A stretch of 64,000 nt of DNA from DASVUC01 sp038237225 (lineage in GTDB: Bacteria > Planctomycetota > Phycisphaerae > Tepidisphaerales > Tepidisphaeraceae). The notes under the pieces were generated by a model. The model was not told where the DNA came from, did no database searches, and was given only the letters and a program-made list of their open reading frames with translations. This document shows positions 15,092 to 23,836 of this stretch, piece by piece (the stretch's first letter is position 1; every line of letters begins with the position of its first letter). The translations under genes and the position numbers were made by a program. The stretch lies in assembly GCA_038237225.1 (NCBI GenBank), contig JBBRYX010000014.1, forward strand, positions 1-64,000, given 5' to 3'.

Positions 15092-17856
15092 TAAGCGATG
15101 ATGTCAAGATTTCGTCGTCGCCGCAGCCCCATAACGCCCGCTCCAATCATCATCAGCAGCGCCGCAGAAGGCTCCGGCGCCGACACCGCAAAGTAGCTCA
15201 GCGAATCCGCATGAGCCCCAATCAGGTTGTTATCCGTATCCCGGTGGAACGTATCGTCCTTGATCCGGTGCCACAGCCCATCCGGCTCATACGCCCAGAA
15301 CTTCAGGATCGACTCGTCGATCCCCATGCTCCTGGCCAGATGATCGTCGTACCGGATGGTGAAATCGAACCCACCCTTCGCATCAATGTCCGTCGGATCG
15401 AATGACCACACGCCAATGAACCGGTGTCCTTTCGGCAGGGCGGGAATATCTTCGCGATCGGTCGACAGAAGCGTAATTCCCACCTCGCCGGGGTTGGTCA
15501 CATCATGAGCGGAAAACCGAACGGCATTCACTAAGTCGAGGACCGGATCGATCTCGCTCTCACCCCAGGTGTAAGTCCCCGTTCCCGGTCGGACGTGCGT
15601 GGCAGGAAGGATGAGCGCGCCTTTCCGCCGCGCGATCCACCCGTGCGTGCCGCCTTCGGTCGGGTTCTCGATGTTGTTTTCCACCGCCGAGAAATGAGAC
15701 AGGTCCAGCGTGTGCGGCACATTAAAGCCATCCGCGATCACCTTGTCATTGTTGACCATCACGCCCGTCAGCAGCACGTTGCCCCAGCCGCGGAATGTGC
15801 CGCTTGCTCCGTCGCGGGCGCGAACGATCAAATTCGTCTTCGTCAGCTTCCCTTCAGTGATCTTGGCCGTCGTTTTGGAATCGCCAAGCTGGAACGTTCC
15901 GTCGCCGCTGTATCCAACCCGCAAGGTCGCATCCCGCGCCCCGCCCGCGCTGAACAGCAGATTTCCTTTGGTCAAAGCGAACGTGCCGGTGGATGTTGAT
16001 GCGCGGGCGACATCGATCGTCGCGGGCGTCGTGGAATCCGCTGGAAAGTAGTCGCTCTCATAGGGCCCAAATGTATAGCTGTTCAGAACGACCGTGCCGC
16101 CGTTCTGCGCCAGCGTTCCCTTGCCCCGCACGCCGACTTTCAGATCGCCGCCGACGAGCACACCATCGCCCTCGAGCACATAGGTGCCGACGCCGGTGAC
16201 GCCGTTACCGATCGCGATGTTGGCAGCCGTGTTAGTCCCCCCGGTCTGGTGTAATATCCCTTCGCCGTTGTCTCCGATGACCTCACCCTTGGCGTCCAGT
16301 GTTCCACCGCTCAATTCATACTGGCCCTTCGACCCTTTGTCCCGGCCGAGCACCAAGTCCCCATCCACATGGTGCGACCCGCTGGCTTGATGGAAATAAC
16401 CGAATCCACTCGCGCCGATCACCGAGCCCCGGGTGTTAATCACCTGGTTATCCGGCATCTCGTATCGCGCCACCGCGCCACCCCCGCCGCCGCCGAGCGT
16501 CAGGCGCCCGGTTGACACGTCGATCGGCAGATCGCTTGAGGCATTCGCGCCGTTCGGCGGACCTGATTTTTCAGCAACCGCCACCGCACCCACCGCGTGT
16601 CCGCCGTGCGCCCCGACGGGAAAACGTTCCCCACGGGACAGTCCCACAGGCGCAAGCCATTCCTGCACACGATCGATCGCATCACGATTCGCAAAAGTCG
16701 ATTGCTCTTTTTTCTCCGCAGCGCCAACCGCGACCGAGCTGGACCCGCCGCCACTCGCTTGGGCCGTAGTGGGATCCTCCCCATGAACCGATGCGACAAC
16801 AACGGGTTTCATCGCCTCGACCATCGGAACCGTCAGCGTCGTCTCGGGCGCCGGAATCGGAACCACGTCAGCAACAACCAGAGTCTCCCGCGGCACCGCA
16901 TTCACTTGCCGATTCGGCACAATCGCCCGCAAGAGCGGCCGAAAAAGCGTCCGCACATCCCAAGGCATCTGAAGATGCAGCCGCATCTCCTTCATGCTCT
17001 GAATCACCGTCGGCCCGGCAAGCGTGGTCGCAAGACTCGTCATCAGAAGAAGCGCCACCGCCACCCGGATCTTCGCGTACATCACCGCCTTGGCCGCGAT
17101 GCGGGCAATCATGATCGCATGTGATGCCGCAAACGCGGCGCTCGATGCATGAGACGATGCGTGAGCCGCCATCGCGACAACAGAGCTTGCGGTGCGGGAA
17201 ACCAGTCCCACCGGAACGTTAGCGTTCAGAACCTGTTCCAGGACAAATGGAAGTGATGCCCCAATCATCATCCCGCGCTTTGCGAGCCTTTTTCCGAGCA
17301 GCGCCCGCCCCCGATGCACTCGAACACCAAGGGTCGCCGGCTTGCAGTTCAACTCCTTCGCCATCTCCTCGCGGTTCATCCCCCCGAAGTAGTGCAGGAT
17401 CAGCGGCATGCGATACTTCGCAGGCATCGCATTGAGCTCTTCCTGCATGATCCGCTTGAGCTCCGCATCCTGCGGCGCATCTGCCGGATCGGCGACAACG
17501 CGGTGGAGCTGCCCGTTGCCGTTCATTCCGGCCAGCTTCTCTTCCCGGTTCCTGCGTCTGGTCTTTGACTTCTTCACGTCCAACGCCAATCGATGCGCAA
17601 CGCGTCCAAGCCACGGCCCGATGTAATGGATCGGCTTGCCCGTCTTGGCCTGAAGCGCGAGGGATAAGAAAACCGCCTGGGTGGCATCCTCGGCGTCATG
17701 GCTATTGCTGGTAACGCGATAGCAGACGCTGTAGACCATGCCCGCATAACGGCGCACGATCTCCTCGAACGGCATTTGACTGCCGGTCAGTACAAACTCG
17801 GTCAGAAGTTCATCAGCGCTCTTCTCCGGGAAGAGCCTTTGTTTCCCCAAGGGCAT
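15091..17856 (-). CDS. ECF sigma factor fused to a membrane helix and a PEP-CTERM surface domain
   Basis: One uninterrupted 921-residue frame. Residues about 25-110 are sigma region 2 (FEEIVRRYAGMVYSVCYRVT…DAEDATQAVFLSL…WLGRVAHRLALD); about 135-190 are region 4 (LNAMPAKYRMPLILHYFGGM…ATLGVRVHRGRALLGKRLA). One membrane helix follows at about 262-281 (IRVAVALLLMTSLATTLAG). Then come a Pro/Ala linker, a glycine run, and beta-helix-like repeats of the 'G.Y.LSGGTL…VIGDNGEG..HQTGGTN' type (about 450-650). The protein ends with a PEP-CTERM sorting signal at 894-921: PEP motif, hydrophobic helix, RRRR. Planctomycete ECF factors with membrane extensions are known; a PEP-CTERM end is unusual. A TTG start at 17940 is possible. 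Confidence 0.85.
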   Translation of the reverse strand: MPLGKQRLFPEKSADELLTEFVLTGSQMPFEEIVRRYAGMVYSVCYRVTSNSHDAEDATQAVFLSLALQAKTGKPIHYIGPWLGRVAHRLALDVKKSKTRRRNREEKLAGMNGNGQLHRVVADPADAPQDAELKRIMQEELNAMPAKYRMPLILHYFGGMNREEMAKELNCKPATLGVRVHRGRALLGKRLAKRGMMIGASLPFVLEQVLNANVPVGLVSRTASSVVAMAAHASSHASSAAFAASHAIMIARIAAKAVMYAKIRVAVALLLMTSLATTLAGPTVIQSMKEMRLHLQMPWDVRTLFRPLLRAIVPNRQVNAVPRETLVVADVVPIPAPETTLTVPMVEAMKPVVVASVHGEDPTTAQASGGGSSSVAVGAAEKKEQSTFANRDAIDRVQEWLAPVGLSRGERFPVGAHGGHAVGAVAVAEKSGPPNGANASSDLPIDVSTGRLTLGGGGGGAVARYEMPDNQVINTRGSVIGASGFGYFHQASGSHHVDGDLVLGRDKGSKGQYELSGGTLDAKGEVIGDNGEGILHQTGGTNTAANIAIGNGVTGVGTYVLEGDGVLVGGDLKVGVRGKGTLAQNGGTVVLNSYTFGPYESDYFPADSTTPATIDVARASTSTGTFALTKGNLLFSAGGARDATLRVGYSGDGTFQLGDSKTTAKITEGKLTKTNLIVRARDGASGTFRGWGNVLLTGVMVNNDKVIADGFNVPHTLDLSHFSAVENNIENPTEGGTHGWIARRKGALILPATHVRPGTGTYTWGESEIDPVLDLVNAVRFSAHDVTNPGEVGITLLSTDREDIPALPKGHRFIGVWSFDPTDIDAKGGFDFTIRYDDHLARSMGIDESILKFWAYEPDGLWHRIKDDTFHRDTDNNLIGAHADSLSYFAVSAPEPSAALLMMIGAGVMGLRRRRNLDIIA

Positions 17857-18053
17857 ACCCTCGCTTGCAAGGACGACAGCGGGTTCGATAGCGTTACAGG
17901 ACCTGATCTTAACTTTAGCTATCAAACCTGCTTCAACCAAAACGACATTCCCCCATGTATCAGTACGCTCACAGCCAGAGAGTAGCAGATAAATCGGTGG
18001 AATCGAATCTAGTGAATATGTAGCGTTTGCAAGGGCAATACGTGGCCCGCTCT

Positions 18054-18515
18054 CTAAAGCGCACTTTCCTGCTGCACGATGATCTCAAACGCTTCTTGCG
18101 GCGTCTTCGCCAGCAGCAGCGCCGCCCGAAATTTATCAATGGTCATCAGCCGGCTGATTCGGGCCAGCGCGTGGATATGCGGCCCCGTTTTGTCAGGCGG
18201 GCTAGAGAGCATCCAGATAATCGTCACCGGCCGCCCATCGATCGCCTGGAAATCAATCGGCGTGGCCGGCTTCCCAATCGCCATCACCAGCTCTTTGGTG
18301 CCGCTGCACTTGCCGTGCGGAATCGCCAAGCCATTCCCAATCCCCGTGGTCCGCGTCGCTTCCCGCTCCAGAACCGCATCCAGAACTTTCTTCGCATCCG
18401 TAATCTCGTTGTTGTCGGCCAGCACCTGCACAAGCTCGGCAATCGCCTCGTTCTTGGTCTTGGCGATAAGCGGGATTTTGATGTCGTGAGGCTTCAGGAT
18501 TTCAGTTAAACGCAT
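18054..18515 (-). CDS. PTS EIIA-type phosphotransferase (nitrogen/fructose class)
   Basis: A 153-residue EIIA domain of the mannitol/fructose/PtsN class. The phospho-His is His67 in TGIGNGLAIPHGKCSGTKEL, and the C-terminal helix reads LMTIDKFRAALLLAKTPQEAF. No EIIB, EIIC or HPr gene is adjacent, so a regulatory role like that of PtsN is more likely than sugar uptake. Proteins of this kind are often found alone in planctomycetes. The ATG at 18515 fits the family start (MRLTEILKPHDI). Confidence 0.9.
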   Translation of the reverse strand: MRLTEILKPHDIKIPLIAKTKNEAIAELVQVLADNNEITDAKKVLDAVLEREATRTTGIGNGLAIPHGKCSGTKELVMAIGKPATPIDFQAIDGRPVTIIWMLSSPPDKTGPHIHALARISRLMTIDKFRAALLLAKTPQEAFEIIVQQESAL

Positions 18516-18636
18516 GGGGAATACACGGTTGAGGTCTCAGGGGTAAAGCGGGAAATCGTAACCATGATGCCGGAGCGAGGCAATCGGTGGTTAAATCCGA
18601 AAAGAACACCCGCCGCTCGTGATAGTACCCCCGCAA

Positions 18637-19140
18637 TCAGGCAATCAGCCGGGATTCCACAAGCTCAATCCAGTTCCCGGCCGGGTCCAGCAGGACGATC
18701 GATTCCGTCCCTGGATCAAGGCCCTTCTGCCGCGTGTATTCCAGCTCCGCCGCGTTCAGCTTCTGCATCGCTTCCGCGAGCGACGGCACTTCAACGATCA
18801 ACGCGCGCAGCGACTCATGGACAACCGGCGGCTCACGGATCGAGAACCGAAGCAGGTAATTGTCCGCCCGGTAAATCAGCTCTTCCAACGGCGGCATCCG
18901 CTCGAACCCAAGAAGCCCCACATAAAAAGCATCCAGCGCCACTTCCGCCCCCGGAGGCGCCGGCAGCCGCGCATCACCAATCGCGACAAGCCGAACCGGA
19001 AGCGCTTCCGCCATCCGCGGCCGCTGATCCACCTTCGGATCGAATTCGCCCATGGGGTCATCAAGGGCCAAAGGCTCATCGACCACCGGCGGCTCGCGCG
19101 ACGGGACGGGGGGGACGGGGATGTCGGGCATGTCCGTCAT
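18637..19140 (-). CDS. VOC-fold (glyoxalase/dioxygenase-like) protein
   Basis: A 167-residue protein. The first 45 residues are Pro/Asp/Glu-rich and probably disordered. A single VOC-like half follows: ALDAFYVGLLGFERMP (the 'FY..LGF' helix-turn), LRALIVEVPSLAEAMQKLNA, and IVLLDPAGNWIELVES, whose 'DP.GN.IEL' strand carries the usual metal-ligand Glu. The His metal ligand of true glyoxalases is not obvious, so catalytic activity is uncertain. Neighbours give no pathway hint. Confidence 0.75.
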   Translation of the reverse strand: MTDMPDIPVPPVPSREPPVVDEPLALDDPMGEFDPKVDQRPRMAEALPVRLVAIGDARLPAPPGAEVALDAFYVGLLGFERMPPLEELIYRADNYLLRFSIREPPVVHESLRALIVEVPSLAEAMQKLNAAELEYTRQKGLDPGTESIVLLDPAGNWIELVESRLIA

Positions 19141-19215
19141 CGACGCTCCATTAAACCATTACAAGCTCAAAGAATTCAATAGGATTTACGCGAAAGAAAG
19201 GGATCCCGAACTGTT

Positions 19216-22041
19216 CTATTTCACTTCCTGCCAGTTCTTCGCCCACCCCACTTCCACCTTCAACGGAACCTTCAAGGTCATCGCATTCACCATCTCCTCC
19301 CGCACGATCCGCGCATCCTCCTCCACCGCGCTCAGCGGCGTCTCAAACACAAGCTCATCATGCACCTGCAACAGCAGCCTGCTCGGGCGCTTCTCCTTCT
19401 CGAGCCGCCGACAAACATTCAGCATCGCTTTCTTGATGAGGTCCGCCGCCGAACCCTGCACCACCGAGTTAATCGCCATCCGTTCCCCCGCGTTGCGCAT
19501 CGAAAGAATATTACTCGTGATCTCCCGGATCGGCCGCCGCCGACCCAGGATCGTCTCAACGTACCCCTGGCTCTGCGCCTCCATCACGCACTTTTCCAAA
19601 AAGCGCTTGATGGATGGGAACCGCTTGTTGTACGCGTTGATCAGCTCCTGCGCCGATTGCACGTTAAGACCTTCGATGCGTCGCGCCAGACCGAAGGCGC
19701 TGACGCCATAAACAATTCCAAAGTTAATCGTCTTCGCATACCCGCGCTGGTCGCGCGTGACCTCTTCGAGCGGAACGTTGTAAACTTCGGATGCGACGGT
19801 GCGATGAATATCCTCATCCGCCTCAAACGCCCGCATCAGCGCCGGCTCTTCCGTAAAGTGCGCCAGGAACCGCAGCTCAATTTGCGAGTAATCCGCGGTC
19901 AACAGGACGTTCTTGTCAGGATCCCCCGGGACAAACGCGCTGCGAATCCGCCGCCCGACATCCGTCCGAATCGGAATGTTCTGCAAGTTCGGATCCGAGC
20001 AGCTCAGCCGCCCCGTCTCGGCGCCGATCTGGCTGAAGCTCGGATGAATCCGCCCGGTGCGCGGGTTGATGTATTCCGGAAGATTGTCCAGGTACGTGTT
20101 CTTCAGCTTCACCAGACTGCGATACTCAAGCATCAGCTTCGGGACCGCATGCTCCGTCGACAGCTTCTCCAGCACCTCCACATCCGTGCTGTGGCCGGTC
20201 TTCGTCTTCTTGACCGATTTCAATTTAAGCTTGTTGAAAAGGACATCCGCAAGTTGCCTGGGTGAATCAGGATTAAAGTCCAGACCGGCTTCGCGAATGA
20301 TCGCTGACCGCAGCTCGTCGATCCGCGCGCCTAAGACCGTGCTTTGCTCTTGAAGAATCGCGGGATCGACGGCAATCCCATTGCGTTCCATATCGACCAG
20401 CACTTCAACCAGCGGGACTTCCACGTCGTGGGCCAGCTTTTTCAGCGCGGGGAATTCATCGAGCCGCTCCTCAAAAAGATCCGCCAAACGCAGCGCGATA
20501 TCCGCATCCTCGGCCGCATAGCAACTGATCTTCTCCATCTCCACGCGATCCATCGTGATCTGCTTCTTCCCCTTGCCGATCAGATCCGTCGTCGCGATCT
20601 TCTTGAAGTTGAGATAATCCTCCGCAAGCTGATCGATCCCATAACGCAGCCGCGAAGCATCCAGCAAGAACGCCGCGATCATGCTGTCCATCCACACGCC
20701 GCGCACTTGCACACCCGCCTCGCGCAGGACCAGCAGATCGTATTTAAGATTGTGCCCCACCTTCTTGATGGTCGGGTCCTCAAGGATCGGCTTGAGACAC
20801 TCCAGCATCTTCGCGCAATCCAGCAACTTGCATCCCGCCGGCCCGGTCACCGGGAGGTAGTAACCCGTCCCATGCTTCCACGAAAAGCTGAGCCCGATCA
20901 GCGGATGCGCCATCGCTCCAAGACCAATCGTCTCCGTATCAAACGCGAACCGCTTCTGCTCCTTCAGCATCTCCAGAAACAGATCAAACTTCTCCTCCGT
21001 TTCCACGCACTCATAGCTGCAGTCGGCGCAAGTCTGCATCGGCGGCCGCCCCGCCTGCTCGCCCTCGCCTTCGACTTCAGAAACGGGTTTCGGATCTTCG
21101 CCAAATAGCGACTCCGCAAAATGGGTCGGCCCGCGCGCCGGCTGCGAACGTGGCGCCGGTGATTTGGCCTCCGCCTGCCCGTCCCCGGCAATCCGCTTCA
21201 GCAGCGTCGTCAGACTCAGCTCCTGCAAATGCTGCTTCATCCCCTCCACATTGATCCCGGTAAACCGGCACGCCTCGGGATCGAAATCAAACTCCACATC
21301 CGTCTTCAGCGTCACCAGTTGCCGCGAGATATCCAACCGCCCTCCAAACCGCTCAAAATTCTCCCGCATCTTTGGCGTCAGCTCATCCAGATGCTGAAGC
21401 ACCGCATCCGCCTTCCCATATTTCCGAATCAGCTTCGCCGCTGTCTTCTCGCCCACGCCCGGGATCCCCAGAATATTGTCGATCGCATCCCCCATCAGCG
21501 TCTGCACCTCGATCGCCTCATCAGGCCGATACCCCACCTTCTCTTCCAGCTTCTTCGCATCGATCACTTCATCCCCTTGCACGTCATACATGAACGTGCA
21601 GTCGTTCAAGATCTGCCGAAGGTCCTTGTCCTTCGTCACCATGAATGTTGAATACCCCTTGTCGCACAGCCGATGCGCCATCGTCGCGATGAGATCATCC
21701 GCCTCGAATCCCCCCTTCACGAAGATCGGAATCCCCGCATCCTTCACGATCCGCAGAATCCGCTGCTCCTGCGGAAAGAAATCGCTCGGCCGCGCCTGCC
21801 GGGTCGCCTTGTAATCCGGCGCGATCGCCTTGCGAAACACCGTCTCATCCCCCGCATCAATCACCATCGCCAGATAATCCGGCTTCCGCTGATCGATCAG
21901 GTTCAGCAGCATCTGCGTAAAAACATAAGTCGCCTTAACCGGCTCCCCGGTCGAACTGGTCAGATCCCGAAACGGCGCAAAATAAGCCCGGTAAATATGA
22001 GCGTGCCCGTCGATGATGTAGAACGATTTCGTATCCGGCAT
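19216..22041 (-). CDS. polA: DNA polymerase I
   Basis: A 941-residue three-domain repair polymerase. The N-terminal 290 residues form the 5'-3' flap nuclease (IIDGHAHIYRAYFA…GGFEADDLIATMA…VTKDKDLRQIL…IPGVGEKTA). The 3'-5' exonuclease looks intact: FDTETIGLG (motif I), GHNLKYDLLVL (II), CYAAEDADIA (III). The polymerase part has DYSQIELR (motif A), RGYAKTINFGIVYG (O-helix), and QVHDELVFE (motif C). Many bacteria have lost the proofreading residues; this one has not. The start is ATG at 22041. It sits directly beside the attC array but on the opposite strand. Confidence 0.97.
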   Translation of the reverse strand: MPDTKSFYIIDGHAHIYRAYFAPFRDLTSSTGEPVKATYVFTQMLLNLIDQRKPDYLAMVIDAGDETVFRKAIAPDYKATRQARPSDFFPQEQRILRIVKDAGIPIFVKGGFEADDLIATMAHRLCDKGYSTFMVTKDKDLRQILNDCTFMYDVQGDEVIDAKKLEEKVGYRPDEAIEVQTLMGDAIDNILGIPGVGEKTAAKLIRKYGKADAVLQHLDELTPKMRENFERFGGRLDISRQLVTLKTDVEFDFDPEACRFTGINVEGMKQHLQELSLTTLLKRIAGDGQAEAKSPAPRSQPARGPTHFAESLFGEDPKPVSEVEGEGEQAGRPPMQTCADCSYECVETEEKFDLFLEMLKEQKRFAFDTETIGLGAMAHPLIGLSFSWKHGTGYYLPVTGPAGCKLLDCAKMLECLKPILEDPTIKKVGHNLKYDLLVLREAGVQVRGVWMDSMIAAFLLDASRLRYGIDQLAEDYLNFKKIATTDLIGKGKKQITMDRVEMEKISCYAAEDADIALRLADLFEERLDEFPALKKLAHDVEVPLVEVLVDMERNGIAVDPAILQEQSTVLGARIDELRSAIIREAGLDFNPDSPRQLADVLFNKLKLKSVKKTKTGHSTDVEVLEKLSTEHAVPKLMLEYRSLVKLKNTYLDNLPEYINPRTGRIHPSFSQIGAETGRLSCSDPNLQNIPIRTDVGRRIRSAFVPGDPDKNVLLTADYSQIELRFLAHFTEEPALMRAFEADEDIHRTVASEVYNVPLEEVTRDQRGYAKTINFGIVYGVSAFGLARRIEGLNVQSAQELINAYNKRFPSIKRFLEKCVMEAQSQGYVETILGRRRPIREITSNILSMRNAGERMAINSVVQGSAADLIKKAMLNVCRRLEKEKRPSRLLLQVHDELVFETPLSAVEEDARIVREEMVNAMTLKVPLKVEVGWAKNWQEVK

Positions 22042-22464
22042 CCGTGCAAAACATTTTACGCTGCACGATGGCTCCGCTCCAATGCCAGCGCTCGTCCCTC
22101 TGCAGCCTCAGGCATCCAAGTTTACGAACAGAGGGAAAAACAAAGGGGTCACTCCCAATCCCGTTCGGCCCGCCGTTTGCGCTACCGGGCAGGTGCGGTG
22201 CTTTGTCGCGCTTGTGCGATTGTGATTCGTGGGGCATGATGCGTGCGTGGCCGACCCAACGCCTCCGCCGGCAGATCTTACCGCCAGGGGTTCGACGAAG
22301 GGGACGGGAGTCATTTTCCATTGGTGCATTTTATACGCGTTGAAAATTCCCGCACCTGCCGCGCCTGTTAGACTTAATGACTCCCGTCCCCTTGGCAGTC
22401 CCGGCCGGCTACCGAGGATCGTCGACCCGGTTTTGAAATTGAGTCGCGGCCCCCCGGCGGCACA
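22042..22464. other. Gene-free stretch between polA and the first attC site
   Basis: Apart from the REP-like element at 22290-22403, this 420-base stretch holds only short unconvincing frames. The 60 bases before the first attC may be the remains of an older cassette. No integrase gene or recognisable attI site lies here. Confidence 0.5.
22290..22403. repeat. REP-like palindromic element, family 1 copy a
   Basis: Starts with GGTTCGACGAAGGGGACGGG and ends with CTCCCGTCCCCTTGGCAGTC. The outer arms AAGGGGACGGGAGTCATT and AATGACTCCCGTCCCCTT are exact complements. The loop carries GAAAATTCCCGCACCTGCCG. A second copy with the same loop is at 24651-24780. No transposase gene is present; REP-associated tyrosine transposases are a plausible source in trans. 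Confidence 0.8.
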
Positions 22465-22565
22465 GCATAACCAAACGCTGCAATGGACCGGCCCCGCATC
22501 GGGCATTCCGGTAAACTGAAAGCCGGTTGGCGCGGTGACGGCCAGTGAACGTTGGTCCGTTGTCT
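22465..22565 (+). other. attC-like recombination site 1
   Basis: Begins with GCATAACCAAACGCTGCAAT and ends at GTTGTCT. The left arm CAATGGACCGG pairs with CCGTCACTGG-type sequence of the right arm (read as GGCCAGTGAACG), leaving an unpaired A after the TGG, as in integron attC sites. 101 bases long, within the normal 55-145 range. The R' end (GTTGT) pairs less well than in sites 2 and 4. Confidence 0.7.
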
Positions 22566-22645
22566 GCCTAGGAGTGCCGACGAACAACGAGCACCAAGTC
22601 CTCGACTATGCGTCGCCGCAACCGCGGTCATGGCTTGCCGCGTTG

Positions 22646-22927
22646 ATGAAACGTGTCGCGATCTGGATTGCCGTAGCCGTCTTTTTGTTCGGCGCGGCGA
22701 TCGCCTTACCGCATCCGACGGGTATCTGGTATTTTGGCACCCAACATTCGAAGTGGCTCGTCGCGATTGACCATTCCGGTTTGACTGTCTGCCGCGAGAA
22801 TGACGTGCCACGCTCCTCAGGATGGATACCGGTGATCATCGCGAAACTCGTTGCGTATGGGTTACCGGTGTGGCTGATCTGGCGCTTCGGGTTTCGATCG
22901 CGACTTGGCCGAGCGGTGGCAGGATAA
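22646..22927 (+). CDS. Cassette ORF 1: small two-helix membrane protein
   Basis: 93 residues with two hydrophobic helices, VAIWIAVAVFLFGAAIAL near the N-terminus and IPVIIAKLVAYGLPVWLIW near the C-terminus, joined by a short outer loop with HSGLTVCRENDVP. The stop codon TAA is part of the following attC site (GGATAAC), as is usual for gene cassettes. The frame is open back into attC 1, so a longer 130-residue form is possible. No family recognised. Confidence 0.7.
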   Translation: MKRVAIWIAVAVFLFGAAIALPHPTGIWYFGTQHSKWLVAIDHSGLTVCRENDVPRSSGWIPVIIAKLVAYGLPVWLIWRFGFRSRLGRAVAG

Positions 22928-23017
22928 CCAAACACTGCACTGGACCGGGGCCACGACGGTCCTTGTGATTCGAACGCTGGTCGTCGGCCCCGGCCAGTGA
23001 ATGTGGGTCCGTTATTC
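22922..23017 (+). other. attC-like recombination site 2
   Basis: Begins GGATAACCAAACACTG and ends GTTATTC. Outer boxes ATAAC and GTTAT are complements. The inner arms CACTGGACCGGGGCCACGAC and GTCGTCGGCCCCGGCCAGTG pair along almost their whole length with an extrahelical A after CACTGG, a hallmark of attC bottom-strand folding. 96 bases long. Confidence 0.85.
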
Positions 23018-23034
23018 CGCCGAGGCTCAACACG

Positions 23035-23385
23035 ATGACCCGTCCCCGCAGGCTTTTAATTCTGACCGCGGCGAATTGCTTGTTCTGGATTGCGAGTTGC
23101 TACGTTGCATGGAACCGGCTGATCCCGGAGCGACTAATTCTCCCCGAGCTGTGCATCTCGATGCTGTTCGCGATTCCCCTCGGGTTGTGCTCGTTGCCGT
23201 TCCTGGTGGTATCCGAGCTTCATGACACCGGTTGGCGGATCGGTGTTTACGGAGCGCTGACGCTCGCCAACAGCATCGGGTGGGCCTGGGTCGTCGATTG
23301 GCTCTGGACGAAGCTAACCGGTAAAGCGACGCCGCGAGCGTTTCCGGTCAGCAAACCCACCGACGGCAGTGCGGCGACGGAATAA
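23035..23385 (+). CDS. Cassette ORF 2: small three-helix membrane protein
   Basis: 116 residues starting 18 bases after attC site 2. Three hydrophobic helices: LLILTAANCLFWIASCYVAW, LCISMLFAIPLGLCSLPFLV and VYGALTLANSIGWAWVVDWL, then a polar tail (KATPRAFPVSKPTDGSAATE). The stop TAA lies inside the next attC half-site (GAATAAC). No family recognised. No promoter of its own is evident, as expected for a cassette. Confidence 0.75.
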   Translation: MTRPRRLLILTAANCLFWIASCYVAWNRLIPERLILPELCISMLFAIPLGLCSLPFLVVSELHDTGWRIGVYGALTLANSIGWAWVVDWLWTKLTGKATPRAFPVSKPTDGSAATE

Positions 23386-23426
23386 CCAGCCGTTGCAATG
23401 GACCGGCCCGGCGGAACGGTCCTTGG
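23380..23426 (+). other. attC-like site 3, left half only (interrupted)
   Basis: GAATAACCAGCCGTTGCAAT followed by GGACCGGCCCGGCGGAACGG matches the left arms of sites 1 and 2. The right arm is missing: at about 23427 the sequence turns into the REP-like element GAATTCTAAGGGGACAGG. No matching right half is found after the element. Confidence 0.7.
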
Positions 23427-23427
23427 A

Positions 23428-23540
23428 GAATTCTAAGGGGACAGGAGAATTCTAAGGGGACAGGATTCGTTTTGCCTGGCTGGACCGCACCGACTAGATT
23501 ATCCGCATGCTGCGGAAAACGAAATGAATTCTGTCCCTAA
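23428..23540. repeat. REP-like palindromic element, family 2 copy a
   Basis: Starts with a duplicated GAATTCTAAGGGGACAG, continues with GATTCGTTTTGCCTGGCTGG and GATTATCCGCATGCTGCGG, and closes with AAAACGAAATGAATTCTGTC, the complement of the opening. The closing end lacks part of the CCCCTT. A second, more complete copy is at 23837-23976. Confidence 0.8.
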
Positions 23541-23566
23541 TGCCATCCATCCGACGGCCACGCCCG

Positions 23567-23713
23567 GTCATCGCGCTGCCCTGCAATGTCATCGCGCTGC
23601 CGCGCAACGTCATCGCGCTGCCGCGCAACGTCATCGCGCTGCCGCGCAACGTCGTCGCGCTGCCGCGCAACGTCGTCGCGCTGCCCTGCAACGTCATCGC
23701 GCTGCCTTGCAAT
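23567..23713. repeat. Seven tandem copies of a 21-base unit
   Basis: Seven uninterrupted units of the form GTCATCGCGCTGCCGCGCAAC with a few substitutions (GTCGTC in units 5 and 6; CCTGCAAT or CTTGCAAT at the ends). Seven codons per unit, so every frame gives a heptad peptide repeat: RQRDDVA on the minus strand and VIALPRN on the plus strand. The minus frame extends into a possible coiled-coil lead (IRIERMMWRITALQHHI). Confidence 0.9.
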
Positions 23714-23836
23714 GTGATGTTGCAGGGCAGTGATCCGCCACATCATCCGCTCAATCCGGATTTGTTGCCCGAAAGCCGTTAAGTGGGCCCTTTCACCGGA
23801 CGATGATGTTCGGGTGGCAACGAAACGGCGGGTGGG

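Noticed and set aside
23567..23713. CRISPR-like array
   Set aside because: The seven 21-base units follow each other with no spacers and no cas genes are near, so this is a plain tandem repeat.
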